Shown here: piece by piece, positions 36,298-44,733 of the stretch
Position numbering within the stretch: position 1 is the first letter of the stretch
How the letters are laid out: each line of letters starts with the position of its first letter
Assembly: GCF_008065135.1 (NCBI RefSeq)
Contig: NZ_CP042914.1
Coordinates: 1,674,001-1,738,000, forward strand
DNA: 64,000 bases
Direction: 5' to 3'
Origin: Roseimaritima ulvae
GTDB lineage: Bacteria > Planctomycetota > Planctomycetia > Pirellulales > Pirellulaceae
Made by a program: the position numbers and the translations under genes
The notes under the pieces: model-generated
Told to the model about the DNA's origin: nothing
The model's input: only the letters and a program-made list of their open reading frames with translations
Database searches by the model: none

Positions 36298-37794
36298 ATG
36301 AATCGAGTCCTTCTCCTGATGGTTGGGTCCGCGGCTTCGCTGGCTTTGATTTTCTCCACCTTAATGGTCGGCGAGCAAACCAGTTCCAACGATCCGCAGC
36401 GGTCGCTGATGTTGTTCTGTGCAGCCAGCAATCGCGCAGTCATGGAAGCCATTCGCGCGGACTACGAAGCGGAGTTCGGTCGCAAAGTAGAAATCCAGTA
36501 TGGGCCCTCGCAAACGTTGCTGTCGTCCATCGAAGTGACGCGAGCGGGAGACTTGTTCCTGCCCGCCGACGACAGCTACCTGGAGATGGCTAGCGAGAAG
36601 CAATTGATTGCCGAAGTTTTGCCGATCGCTCGGATGCAAGCGGTTGTAGCCGTCAAACGAAATAATCCTTTGGCGATCAACACGATAGCCGACATGTCCC
36701 GAGACGATGTGCGGCTGGTGCTGGCCAACCCAGAAACCGCCGCCGTTGGCAAGGTGGTCCGCGATGTCTTAACGAAGAGCGGCCGCTGGGATGCCCTGGC
36801 GGGCTCGGCGATAGCGCTGCGAACCACGGTCAATGAAGTGGCCAACGATGTTGCCATCGGCGCGGCGGATGCAGCAATCGTGTACGACGCCGTACTGCAT
36901 ACCTACGACGATCTGCAATACGTGGAGTTGCCGGAACTAGAACCAGCCGCCTCGCAAATCTCGCTGGGCGTGATCGCATCGACGACGCAGCCACAAGCGG
37001 CCTTGCACTTCGCCAGGTACGTTTCGGCCCGAGACCGTGGGTTGAAACGATATGCCGAGTTCGGCTTTCGCACCGAGGGCGGCGATCAGTGGAGCGACGT
37101 GCCGGAGTTGTCCATGTTCGCCGGATCGATGCTGCGTCCGGCGATTGAAGAAACCATTGCAGCGTTTGAGCAACGCGAGGGCGTTAAGGTCCACCGAGTC
37201 TACAATGGCTGCGGGGTCCTGGTGGCACAGATGAAAGCCGGTCAGCACCCCGACGCGTATTTTGCCTGTGACACCGAGTTCATGGACCAGGTCCACGATC
37301 TGTTCCCGCAACCGGTTCCGGTTTCGCAAAATGAATTGGTGTTGCTTGTGCAAAAAGGCAATCCCAAAAAAATCAAGTCGCTGCGAGACCTGACCCGCAA
37401 GGACCTACGGGTTGGGATCGGGCACGAGAAGCAATGCGCGATGGGATGGATTACCCAGAACACGTTTCGCGAAAGCGGCATCCAGAAAGAGGTCATGCCC
37501 AACGTGACGGTGCAGTCGCCCACCGGGGATATGCTGGTCAATCAGATGCTGACCGGTTCGCTGGACACGGCCGTGGTCTATTTAAGTAACGCGGCGGGCG
37601 CTGCGGATTCTCTGGACGCCATTCGCATCCAAGATCTGCCGTGTAGTGTGGCAACACAACCCTGGGCGGTGGCGGAAGAATCAAAACATGCGGAATTGGC
37701 CAGTCGGTTGTTTCAGCGAATCTGCTCGCAGTCATCGCAGCAGACGTTCGCCGCCGAAGGTTTTCAATGGCAAGCGAACGGAAGCGAACGATGA
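36298..37794 (+). CDS. modA: ModA-type molybdate/oxyanion-binding protein with two fused binding domains
   Basis: 498 residues, about twice the usual ModA length. After an N-terminal hydrophobic segment there are two successive ModA-like domains. Domain 1 (about 36-255) has LMLFCAASNRAVMEAI and YGPSQTLLSSIE. Domain 2 (about 270-490) has LSMFAGSMLRPAIEETIAAF and YNGCGVLVAQMKAG, with DAYFACDTEFMDQV. Both carry the family order of an opening strand, an anion-loop region and the later D-A-A-x-V-Y or D-T-A-V-V-Y hinge. It binds molybdate or a similar oxyanion in the periplasm for the ModB-ModC transporter encoded next. Fusion could give two binding sites per transporter or one degenerate site. The stop overlaps the modB start (ATGA). 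Confidence 0.88.
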   Translation: MNRVLLLMVGSAASLALIFSTLMVGEQTSSNDPQRSLMLFCAASNRAVMEAIRADYEAEFGRKVEIQYGPSQTLLSSIEVTRAGDLFLPADDSYLEMASEKQLIAEVLPIARMQAVVAVKRNNPLAINTIADMSRDDVRLVLANPETAAVGKVVRDVLTKSGRWDALAGSAIALRTTVNEVANDVAIGAADAAIVYDAVLHTYDDLQYVELPELEPAASQISLGVIASTTQPQAALHFARYVSARDRGLKRYAEFGFRTEGGDQWSDVPELSMFAGSMLRPAIEETIAAFEQREGVKVHRVYNGCGVLVAQMKAGQHPDAYFACDTEFMDQVHDLFPQPVPVSQNELVLLVQKGNPKKIKSLRDLTRKDLRVGIGHEKQCAMGWITQNTFRESGIQKEVMPNVTVQSPTGDMLVNQMLTGSLDTAVVYLSNAAGAADSLDAIRIQDLPCSVATQPWAVAEESKHAELASRLFQRICSQSSQQTFAAEGFQWQANGSER

Positions 37795-38672
37795 GCGAAG
37801 TCAAACCGGCCGCGATCGCCGTCAGTCCTTCCGTCGCCGGTCCTGCAGCCAGTCGGCCTGCTCGTCGCCGCCGCAGCGACGTGCCGTTCTTTCTGGTCAT
37901 GAGCGGCCTGTCTGCACTGTTCATTCTGTTGATTGTGCTGTTGTTGGTTGCCGACGTGATGTTTACATCGCTCTCGGACTTTTCCGGTGCTCTGACCAAG
38001 CCGGAGATCCGCTCAGCGTTCGTGCTGACGATGCTAACGTGTACCGCTGCGGCGTTGCTATCGATGTGGGTGGCCACGCCGCTGGGCTACCTGCTCTCGC
38101 GGTATCGGTTTCCCGGACGATGGGTGATCGACACGTTGGTGGACATCCCGATTGTCTTGCCGCCCCTGGTGCTGGGGCTCAGCTTGCTGATCCTGTTTCA
38201 TCTGCCGATCGGCGGTTGGGAACTGGAGGCTTGGCTTCGCGATGATGTTGGTTTTCCGGTAACTTATCGCTGGCCTGCGGTCGTGCTGGCTCAGTTTTCG
38301 GTGGCCTGTGCGTTTGCCGTACGAACGATGCGGGTGACATTCGACCAAATTGATCCTCGCGCGGAAGACGTGGCTCGCACGCTTGGTTGCACTCGGGGGC
38401 AGGCTTTTCTCACGATCGCTATGCCACAAGCTTGGCGAGGCATGATCGCCGCAACCACCATCGCTTGGGCGCGGGCGCTGGGTGAATTTGGGCCGATCTT
38501 GGTCTTCGCCGGTGCGACTCGGATGCGTACCGAGGTGCTTTCGACGACCGTGTTTTTGGAATTGAGCATCGGGCAACTAGACGCCGCGGTGGCGGTATCG
38601 CTGTTGATGGTCGCCATGGCCGTCATCGTGCTGTTGATTTTGCGAGTCTTGGGAACGGGGCTGAATGCATGA
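37791..38672 (+). CDS. modB: Molybdate ABC transporter permease
   Basis: 293 residues from the ATG at 37791, which overlaps the modA stop; an ATG eight codons earlier is also open. It has five to six membrane helices and an EAA loop typical of ModB (EDVARTLGCTRGQAFLTIAM and ARALGEFGPILVFAG). It forms the membrane channel. The N-terminal tail is longer than usual and rich in Ala/Arg. Its stop overlaps the start of the ATPase gene. Confidence 0.92.
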   Translation: MSEVKPAAIAVSPSVAGPAASRPARRRRSDVPFFLVMSGLSALFILLIVLLLVADVMFTSLSDFSGALTKPEIRSAFVLTMLTCTAAALLSMWVATPLGYLLSRYRFPGRWVIDTLVDIPIVLPPLVLGLSLLILFHLPIGGWELEAWLRDDVGFPVTYRWPAVVLAQFSVACAFAVRTMRVTFDQIDPRAEDVARTLGCTRGQAFLTIAMPQAWRGMIAATTIAWARALGEFGPILVFAGATRMRTEVLSTTVFLELSIGQLDAAVAVSLLMVAMAVIVLLILRVLGTGLNA

Positions 38673-39307
38673 TTGAACTTCGCGATGTGACCACCGGGGC
38701 CGGCGGTTTTCGGATTTCGCAGCTTTCGTTCGTAGTGCCGCAAGGTGAATACGCCGTGCTGATGGGACGCACCGGCCGTGGCAAGACGACAATCCTGGAG
38801 GCCATCTGCGGCCTCCGCAAAATTCATCACGGTAACGTTTTGATCGACGGAATCGACATGACGGATTGGATGCCCGGCGACCGGCAAATCGGCTACGTGC
38901 CCCAAGACCTTGCTCTGTTTCCTAACTTGACCGTCGCACAGCATCTGACCTTTGCCCTTGAGTTGCGTGGCCGTTCGAAAAATGAAATGAATGAACGCTG
39001 TGAAGAACTGGGCGACATGCTGGGGATCACGTCGCTGTTGGATCGCAAAGTTGACGGCTTGAGCGGTGGGGAATCGCAGCGAGTGGCGCTGGGCCGCGCG
39101 TTGTCGTTTCACCCCGCGGTGCTGTTGCTGGATGAACCGCTAAGCGCCTTGGACGAATCGACTCGCGTCGAGATGCAGGAGTTGCTGCGGCGGGTGAAAA
39201 CCACCACCGGCGTGACCACCTTGCACGTCACGCACAGCAGCGAAGAGGCGGCGGCATTGGCCGATCGACGGTTCTTCTTAGACGATGGCGTGCTGACGAC
39301 CGCGTGA
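38669..39307 (+). CDS. modC: Molybdate-type ABC transporter ATP-binding protein, short form without TOBE/Mop domain
   Basis: 212 residues with Walker A GRTGRGKTT (33-41), Q-loop VPQDLALFP (78-86), signature LSGGESQRVALGRAL (131-145), Walker B VLLLDEPLSALD (from 151) and the switch His in LHVTHS. It powers import through ModB. Typical ModC proteins are about 350 residues and carry a C-terminal Mop/TOBE domain used for regulation by molybdate; this one ends right after the nucleotide-binding domain. Walker A has Arg where Ser is common (GRTGRGKT). Confidence 0.9.
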   Translation: MIELRDVTTGAGGFRISQLSFVVPQGEYAVLMGRTGRGKTTILEAICGLRKIHHGNVLIDGIDMTDWMPGDRQIGYVPQDLALFPNLTVAQHLTFALELRGRSKNEMNERCEELGDMLGITSLLDRKVDGLSGGESQRVALGRALSFHPAVLLLDEPLSALDESTRVEMQELLRRVKTTTGVTTLHVTHSSEEAAALADRRFFLDDGVLTTA

Positions 39308-39313
39308 TGGTTA

Positions 39314-39378
39314 TTGGTCGCCTTTCGCTCCGCGAAAGTTCGTGAAAACGCTGCTTTCGCGGAGCGAAAGGCGACCAA
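39314..39378. terminator. Perfect 25-bp inverted repeat between convergent modC and moeB
   Basis: The arms at 39314-39338 and 39354-39378 are exact reverse complements (ending GCTCCGCGAAAG / CTTTCGCGGAGC) around a 15-base loop. The element starts 6 bases after the modC stop and lies 15 bases before the stop of the convergent moeB gene. A bidirectional transcription terminator is the simplest reading. There is no clear T-tract. It may also be a dispersed palindromic element. Confidence 0.75.
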
Positions 39379-39393
39379 CAAGCCGCTCGTTCC

Positions 39394-40551
39394 TTAATAT
39401 CGCGGAATCGTCTGGTCGATCTGTACCGACCAGGCATCGATCCCGCCCCGCAAATTTCGCACGTCTTTATATCCCAGCTCTCGCAGTTGACGCGTTGCCT
39501 TGGCGCTCCGTAGGCCTAGTTTGCAGTGCACCACAAGCGGTTTGTCGGCCGGCAATTCGCGATGTCGATCGGCAAGCTCTGCCAGTGGGATCAAGGTCCC
39601 GCCAAGATTGCAGATGGCGTACTCGTGTGGTTCTCGCACGTCGATCAGGATGAATTCCGTTTGCTCGGAAAGCAGGCGTTGCAGTTCTGCGGGTTCGATA
39701 TCCCACGGGCTTTGCTGGTCGTTGTCAGCCTGCGCTGAAGATACGCCGCAAAATTGATCGTAGTCGATCGGTGCGGTGATGGTCGGCGAGTCACCGCACA
39801 CGGGACAGTCCGGGTTGCGGCGAATTTTCATCTGCCGGAACTGCATGTCCGCGGCGTCGATCAGTAGCAATCGGCCAGACAGCGAGTCACCGATACCAAG
39901 GATCAACTTGATCGCTTCGGTGGCTTGAATGGTGCCCACGAGTCCTGGCAGGACCCCCAGCACGCCTCCTTCGGCACAGTTGGGCACGGTGCCGGGAGCG
40001 GGCGGTTGTGGATACAGGCACCGGTAACAGGGGCCGCCTGAGTGGCCAAACACGGACGCTTGACCTTCGAAGCGAAAGATCGAACCGTAGCAGTTCGGCT
40101 TGTTCAACAGTACGCAGACGTCGTTGACCAGATAGCGGGTCGCAAAGTTATCGGTGCCGTCGATGACGATGTCATAGTCGCTGGCGATCTCCATTGCATT
40201 GTCACTTGTCAACGCTGCGTCAATTGCCGTCACGGCTGTAAAGGGATTGATCCGAGTAATCGACTCGGTGGCCGATTCGACTTTCGGGCAGCCAACGCGA
40301 TCGCTGGAGTGAATGACTTGCCGTTGCAGATTGGAGTATTCGACGCGGTCCGGATCGACGATGCCCAGTCGTCCCACGCCGGCGGCCGCCAGGTACATCG
40401 CCACCGGCGACCCCAGTCCGCCGACTCCAATAATCAACACCGATGCGGCGCGTAGTTTGGCTTGTCCCTCCAAGCCAACTTCCGGCAAGCTCAGGTGTCG
40501 CGCGTATCGGTGCCGTTCCTCCGGTGACCAAGCCGTTGAGTCTTGGTTCAT
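39394..40551 (-). CDS. moeB: MoeB/ThiF-type adenylyltransferase with C-terminal rhodanese domain
   Basis: 385 residues. The E1-like domain (about 10-255) has the nucleotide loop GVGGLGSP (42-49), VDPDRVEYSNLQRQ (65-78), TDN (133-135) and two zinc-binding pairs (Cys175/Cys178 and Cys249/Cys252). A rhodanese domain follows (about 285-385) with the persulfide Cys343 in VVHCKLGLRSAKA. Such MoeB-rhodanese (MoeZ-like) proteins adenylate the C-terminal glycine of a MoaD-like carrier and pass sulfur to it for molybdopterin synthesis. The MoaD-like gene starts directly upstream, its stop touching this start. Confidence 0.92.
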   Translation of the reverse strand: MNQDSTAWSPEERHRYARHLSLPEVGLEGQAKLRAASVLIIGVGGLGSPVAMYLAAAGVGRLGIVDPDRVEYSNLQRQVIHSSDRVGCPKVESATESITRINPFTAVTAIDAALTSDNAMEIASDYDIVIDGTDNFATRYLVNDVCVLLNKPNCYGSIFRFEGQASVFGHSGGPCYRCLYPQPPAPGTVPNCAEGGVLGVLPGLVGTIQATEAIKLILGIGDSLSGRLLLIDAADMQFRQMKIRRNPDCPVCGDSPTITAPIDYDQFCGVSSAQADNDQQSPWDIEPAELQRLLSEQTEFILIDVREPHEYAICNLGGTLIPLAELADRHRELPADKPLVVHCKLGLRSAKATRQLRELGYKDVRNLRGGIDAWSVQIDQTIPRY

Positions 40552-40821
40552 TCAACCACCCGCGATTGCCGGCACCAGCAGAATCTCGTCGGATGCGGCA
40601 AGCGAAGCTCCGCCGTCGTCCAAGTCACGCACGTTGGTGTCGTTAATGAAAATGTTGACGTGGGAAACCAACTGTCCGGAAGGTTCGAGCAGTTGAGGTT
40701 TTAGAGTGGGGTAGGCGTCGACCAGCGACGACAACGCGTCCTCAAGCGTCTGGCCTTGGACGTCGACGACGCCTTGCCCTTCGGTATGCTGCCGCAGAGA
40801 TGTGGGGATGATGACCTTCAT
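40552..40821 (-). CDS. moaD: MoaD/ThiS-like ubiquitin-fold sulfur carrier
   Basis: An 89-residue beta-grasp protein ending in the diagnostic Gly-Gly (LLVPAIAGG), the residue pair that MoeB adenylates and converts to a thiocarboxylate. Internal family positions include VNIFINDTNVRDLDDG and the hydrophobic start KVIIPTSLR. It lies between two E1-like genes. A role as small subunit of molybdopterin synthase is the likely one; a different sulfur-carrier pathway cannot be excluded because no MoaE is in the window. Confidence 0.92.
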   Translation of the reverse strand: MKVIIPTSLRQHTEGQGVVDVQGQTLEDALSSLVDAYPTLKPQLLEPSGQLVSHVNIFINDTNVRDLDDGGASLAASDEILLVPAIAGG

Positions 40822-40832
40822 GGGACGGATTC

Positions 40833-41597
40833 CTAGTTCGAGGGTTGGCTGCAGACCGGGCAGTCGTCGCGGCGGGCGTACTTCAATGTGCGGAAGCTCA
40901 TCTCGCGGAGATCCATTTTAAGTAAGCGGCCGGTTAGCGGGTCGCCGAGCCCAGCAATGATTTTGATGGCTTCGACCGCGCCCATGCAGGCCACCGTTCC
41001 GGAGACAGCGCCAAACACAGGGAACTGACGCTTCCACGTCGGTGGGGCTTCAGGAAACAGGCAACGGAGGCAGGGCGAGCGGGCGGGGATGATGCTGGTG
41101 ATGTGGGCTTCGAATTCGTACATCGCGCATTCGACCATCGGTTTGCCTTGACGAACGGCATGTTCATTCATTGCGAACCGTTCGGGGAACAGCGGAGCAC
41201 AATCGACGACCAGATCGCACTGTTCGACCAGAGCGCCCGCATTTTCGAAGCTCACGTTTTCTTCGACGGCCACGATTTCCAACCGTGGATTGAGTTCCAG
41301 CAGGCGGCGGCGGATGGATTCAATCCGAGGCTTGCCGATCCAATCGTGCGTCATCAGCAATTGTCGATTCAAATCGCTCGGTTTGACGTTTCCCGCATGA
41401 GCCAGCACCATCTTGCCGACGCCGGCGGCCGCCAGTTCGTAAGCGACCACGCTGCCCACGCCGCCGACCCGTGAGATCATCACCGATGCATCTTTCAGTT
41501 TTTGCTGTCCAGCTTCGCCAAAATCCGGTACCCACATCTGCCATTCGTAGATGGACCGTTCTTCGCTGGTTAAGGTTGGGAGAGGGGGCATGTCCAT
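40833..41597 (-). CDS. Divergent ThiF/E1-like protein lacking key adenylation residues
   Basis: 254 residues from the ATG at 41597; the upstream extension is repeat-derived. It keeps an E1-like fold with a nucleotide loop (RVGGVGSV, 43-50), SDLNRQ with the conserved Arg, a central hydrophobic LVVDC, both zinc-binding Cys pairs (Cys176/Cys179 and Cys246/Cys249) and the C-terminal MDLREMSFRTLKYARRDDC. The acidic motif of active MoeB proteins (VDxD, VDPD in the neighbour) is replaced by AHAG, and the TDN motif by PLF. It may bind nucleotide or the carrier without normal adenylation, or use a different chemistry. It starts the minus-strand trio with moaD and moeB. Confidence 0.82.
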   Translation of the reverse strand: MDMPPLPTLTSEERSIYEWQMWVPDFGEAGQQKLKDASVMISRVGGVGSVVAYELAAAGVGKMVLAHAGNVKPSDLNRQLLMTHDWIGKPRIESIRRRLLELNPRLEIVAVEENVSFENAGALVEQCDLVVDCAPLFPERFAMNEHAVRQGKPMVECAMYEFEAHITSIIPARSPCLRCLFPEAPPTWKRQFPVFGAVSGTVACMGAVEAIKIIAGLGDPLTGRLLKMDLREMSFRTLKYARRDDCPVCSQPSN

Positions 41598-41961
41598 AGC
41601 GTAGTGTGGGGTGTGCCGAACGTTATCGTCGCGACGCTCGCTAGAGCGTGGAAAAAGCATCCTACCTACGCTCGCCAGAGCGTGGTAAGAGCATCGTAGC
41701 TACGCTCGCCAGAGCGTGGGAGACCATCATCGTAGCTAGGCTCGCCAGAGCGTGGGAAGTATTGCCGTCCAATTCGTCTATCAGGGCCAGTGTAATCGTT
41801 GCTGTACCCAGCCTCTGCCAGTTGGTTCACGGCGATTAAGAAAGTTGTGTGAAGGTGCGATCTGAAACTATTAAACGGTTTGCTTATTCGCCATACTATC
41901 GAGCGAAAGTTCGGTGCCCGCCGTCCTGCCTTCGATTTCCCCCCCTCCACGGTTGCGTCCT
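41598..41961. other. Intergenic region between divergent E1-like gene and LamG/PQQ operon
   Basis: About 360 bases of divergent promoter region. The left half is filled by four copies of repeat family A. The right half, from about 41760, is lower in GC content and probably carries the operon promoter, but no clear consensus is recognised. Confidence 0.55.
41626..41755 (-). repeat. Dispersed hairpin repeat family A, four tandem copies
   Basis: Copies at 41626-41651, 41662-41685, 41695-41719 and 41731-41755 share CTACGCTCGCCAGAGCGTGG (the first with GCTAGAG), separated by 9-11 bases of unrelated sequence. Orientation is opposite to the copies at 2963-3019. Each carries the hairpin ACGCTC-GCCA-GAGCGT, so the leader of the E1-like gene could form a string of stem-loops. 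Confidence 0.85.
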
Positions 41962-44733
41962 GTGAAACCTTTTGGTCTTTCAATGTTCGCCCCTTGCATC
42001 GTCATGTTGTGCGTTGCCTTTGCAAATGCTCAGCAACCCCAGCGGGTGCAACAGTGGCGATTTGAGCAAACGAATTTTTCCGGTTCGGTACTGCGCGGTT
42101 TAGGTAGCGCGAAAGCCACGACCGTTAAGCCGCCGGAATTTGATGACGAGGGCTTGCTGATTTTTTCCGGCGAACAACATTTGCTGGTGGATCAATCGTC
42201 CGTGCCCGACCTGCCTCGCGGCAGCTTTACGGTGGAGGCTTGGGTGCGTTTGGAGCAAACGGATCGTTGGGGAGGCATGTTTGGCTGCCTGCAAAAAGTG
42301 GACGCTTCCGGCGGTGCCTTAAACGGTTGGAAAGGTTGGTCGCTGGGAACCAACGCCGAACGCTTTGAGATGCGGTGCTCCGATGGAGACAAGTTGATTG
42401 CCGCAACCGCCACGGACCCGATTGCGTTTGGCGAGTGGCAGCATGTCGTAGGCGTTTGCGATACCACCAAGTCGGAACTAAGGCTCTACATCGATGGCAA
42501 GTTAAGTGCCGAGATGGGGTTTGTCGCGGATTCCATTTCTTATCCCGACGCATCATTCAACACACCGTTGGCGATCGGTTGGTGCGAAGCTGAGGGCAAA
42601 GCCTACTCGATCATGGGCCACGTTCGTGAACTTCGCCTGTACGAAGGTGTCGCGGACGAAAGCCTGATCGCAGCGCACGTTGAATGGAGTCAAGAGTTGC
42701 CGGACAGGGCGTTGGAATTTTCCGTTCGTCCCGGTGTTCGGTTTCTGACGCCAACCTCCGCGGAAATTCGCTGGGACACTACTGTTGCGGGTGAGGCCGG
42801 TGTGGCATACGGGCCAACCAAAAAGCTTGGCAAGATCGCATTCTCCAGCAGCACTGGACGCAGCCATCGCGTGACGCTGACCGATTTGATCCCCGGCAAA
42901 AACTATTGGTATCGGTTTGGATTGGTCGAAGACGGCAAACGCACCTTCAGTCCGCTCTACCAATTCGACGGCACGATGAATTACTCGCCGCCCGTAACGG
43001 ACGTCGCCGCCGACCAAGAGCTTGTCGACCGTATTCGATCCTCGCTTGATCAGTTGGGCGGTTTTGCGGTTGTCGAGCAAGGCATCGATCCAGCCTGGGC
43101 CGAAGCGGTCGCCGATGCAACTTCGATGACGGTTGTGGTGTGTGCCGACGAACAGCAGCAGATGGATCAACTGCGCCGGCGGTGGTACGAACAAGACGCC
43201 TATGGAATTCGCTTGTCGGTCCAAGATCCGAGCAGCGTACCCGCGGCGTTTTCCAACTTGGTGGTCGTCGACGGTGCCGGGGCGCTGGACGGTTTGCGGT
43301 GGCGATCGGCGACCGGCTGTGTGATCGCGCTCCACCAACGCCCTGAAGCAGCGGAGTTGCAGTGGCAGAAGTTTGGCAGCGATGCCTGGTTCGGCCGACC
43401 GGCGAACACCTCCGAGAAGGTGGCCGAGTGGGGGCATCAGTACGGCAGTGCGGGCAACGCCGTGTATTCGGGCGAGCGGCTGGATGAGATCGACAAGACG
43501 GAAGATTTGGAAATGCGTTGGATCGGACGACCCGGCGCGGACTTTGGTACCGACCGACAACCCCGCATGCCCGCGCCGCTGGCCATCGGCGGACGTTTGT
43601 TTCATCAGGGCATGAATCGCATGATCGCATTGGACGCCTTTAACGGCGCCGTGCTCTGGTCGTTGGAAATTCCGGACCTGCGTCGCGTGAATCTGCCTCG
43701 CGACTCATCCAATTGGTGTGCCGATGCGAACCAGTTATATGTCGCCGTCAAAGACCGTTTGTGGGTGATCGACGCGGCGTCGGGAACGATGAAGGATGCA
43801 TTGGTGTTGCCGGAACCCTTTGCCGAGGCTCACGAATGGGGCTACCTGGCGAACACGGACGACTTGATCATCGGCAGTGCCACCAAAGCGGGCAGTGCTT
43901 ATACGTCGTTCTTCGGCAGATACAACTGGTTCGAAGCCAGCGACGCCGCGTCCACGGCCAAGGTCAGCGGCGACGCCCTGGTGGCTTATGAAAAAACGGC
44001 AGGCTCGGTCAGGTGGACCTATCCGGCGGACGGGATCGTGCATTCCACGATCGCCATCGAAGGTTCACATATCTACTTTGTGGAAGTGGACGATCCGAGT
44101 CTAAAAGACGCCAAAACCGGCAAGCTGCTCGATAGCCAGATCTGGCCCTCCGCTTCCATTGTTTGTCTCGACAGTCGAACCGGCGAGAAACTGTGGCAAT
44201 CGGCATCCCCGGTTTCGCAAGATCAGGTGCTGATCAGCTTTGGCATCAGCGACGATTCCCAATACATCCTGCAAACGTCGGCCGGTGGGTATTATCAACT
44301 GGCCGCGTTTGACGCCGAGACCGGAAAGCCAACCTGGTCACGGGACGTGAAATGGTCGGCTGACGATCATAGCGCTCACTTCCAACATGCGATTGCGATG
44401 AACGACCGCTTGTACGTGCATCCGGAAATTCTGGATGCGAGCGATGGCAGTGTGATCCAGACGGGCACGTTGGGTACACGCCGTGGTTGTGCGACGCCGG
44501 TGGGACTGGGCAACGCGGTCCTGTTCCGTGGCGGCTCTGGGCCGATATCGTTCTGGTCGCTCAAAAGTGACACCCGAACGGAAATCACGCGGATGCGCCC
44601 CAGTTGTTGGCTCAGTACGATCGCCGCTCAAGGCATGTTGTTCTCTCCTGAAGGTGGCGGCGGTTGCTCCTGTGGCGGTTGGATGGAAACGTCGATCGGT
44701 TTTGCTCCCAAAAGTTCCAAGGTGAAGAAATGA
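41962..44733 (+). CDS. Exported LamG plus FN3-like plus PQQ-type beta-propeller protein
   Basis: About 923 residues. The start is uncertain: GTG at 41962 gives a signal peptide with a Lys near its front (KPFGLSMFAPCIVMLCVAF); ATG at 41983 and GTG at 41914 are also in frame. Domains: LamG/concanavalin-like (about 35-230; SFTVEAWVRLEQTDRWGGM and LRLYIDGKLSAEMGF); an FN3/purple-acid-phosphatase-N-like domain (about 250-335; SAEIRWDTTVAGEAGVAYG); then a region of PQQ-type propeller repeats (about 540-900; MIALDAFNGAVLWSLEIPD and CLDSRTGEKLWQSA). It is probably a cell-surface or periplasmic binding protein, or a quinoprotein-like enzyme. It overlaps the next gene by 4 bases. Confidence 0.82.
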   Translation: MKPFGLSMFAPCIVMLCVAFANAQQPQRVQQWRFEQTNFSGSVLRGLGSAKATTVKPPEFDDEGLLIFSGEQHLLVDQSSVPDLPRGSFTVEAWVRLEQTDRWGGMFGCLQKVDASGGALNGWKGWSLGTNAERFEMRCSDGDKLIAATATDPIAFGEWQHVVGVCDTTKSELRLYIDGKLSAEMGFVADSISYPDASFNTPLAIGWCEAEGKAYSIMGHVRELRLYEGVADESLIAAHVEWSQELPDRALEFSVRPGVRFLTPTSAEIRWDTTVAGEAGVAYGPTKKLGKIAFSSSTGRSHRVTLTDLIPGKNYWYRFGLVEDGKRTFSPLYQFDGTMNYSPPVTDVAADQELVDRIRSSLDQLGGFAVVEQGIDPAWAEAVADATSMTVVVCADEQQQMDQLRRRWYEQDAYGIRLSVQDPSSVPAAFSNLVVVDGAGALDGLRWRSATGCVIALHQRPEAAELQWQKFGSDAWFGRPANTSEKVAEWGHQYGSAGNAVYSGERLDEIDKTEDLEMRWIGRPGADFGTDRQPRMPAPLAIGGRLFHQGMNRMIALDAFNGAVLWSLEIPDLRRVNLPRDSSNWCADANQLYVAVKDRLWVIDAASGTMKDALVLPEPFAEAHEWGYLANTDDLIIGSATKAGSAYTSFFGRYNWFEASDAASTAKVSGDALVAYEKTAGSVRWTYPADGIVHSTIAIEGSHIYFVEVDDPSLKDAKTGKLLDSQIWPSASIVCLDSRTGEKLWQSASPVSQDQVLISFGISDDSQYILQTSAGGYYQLAAFDAETGKPTWSRDVKWSADDHSAHFQHAIAMNDRLYVHPEILDASDGSVIQTGTLGTRRGCATPVGLGNAVLFRGGSGPISFWSLKSDTRTEITRMRPSCWLSTIAAQGMLFSPEGGGGCSCGGWMETSIGFAPKSSKVKK

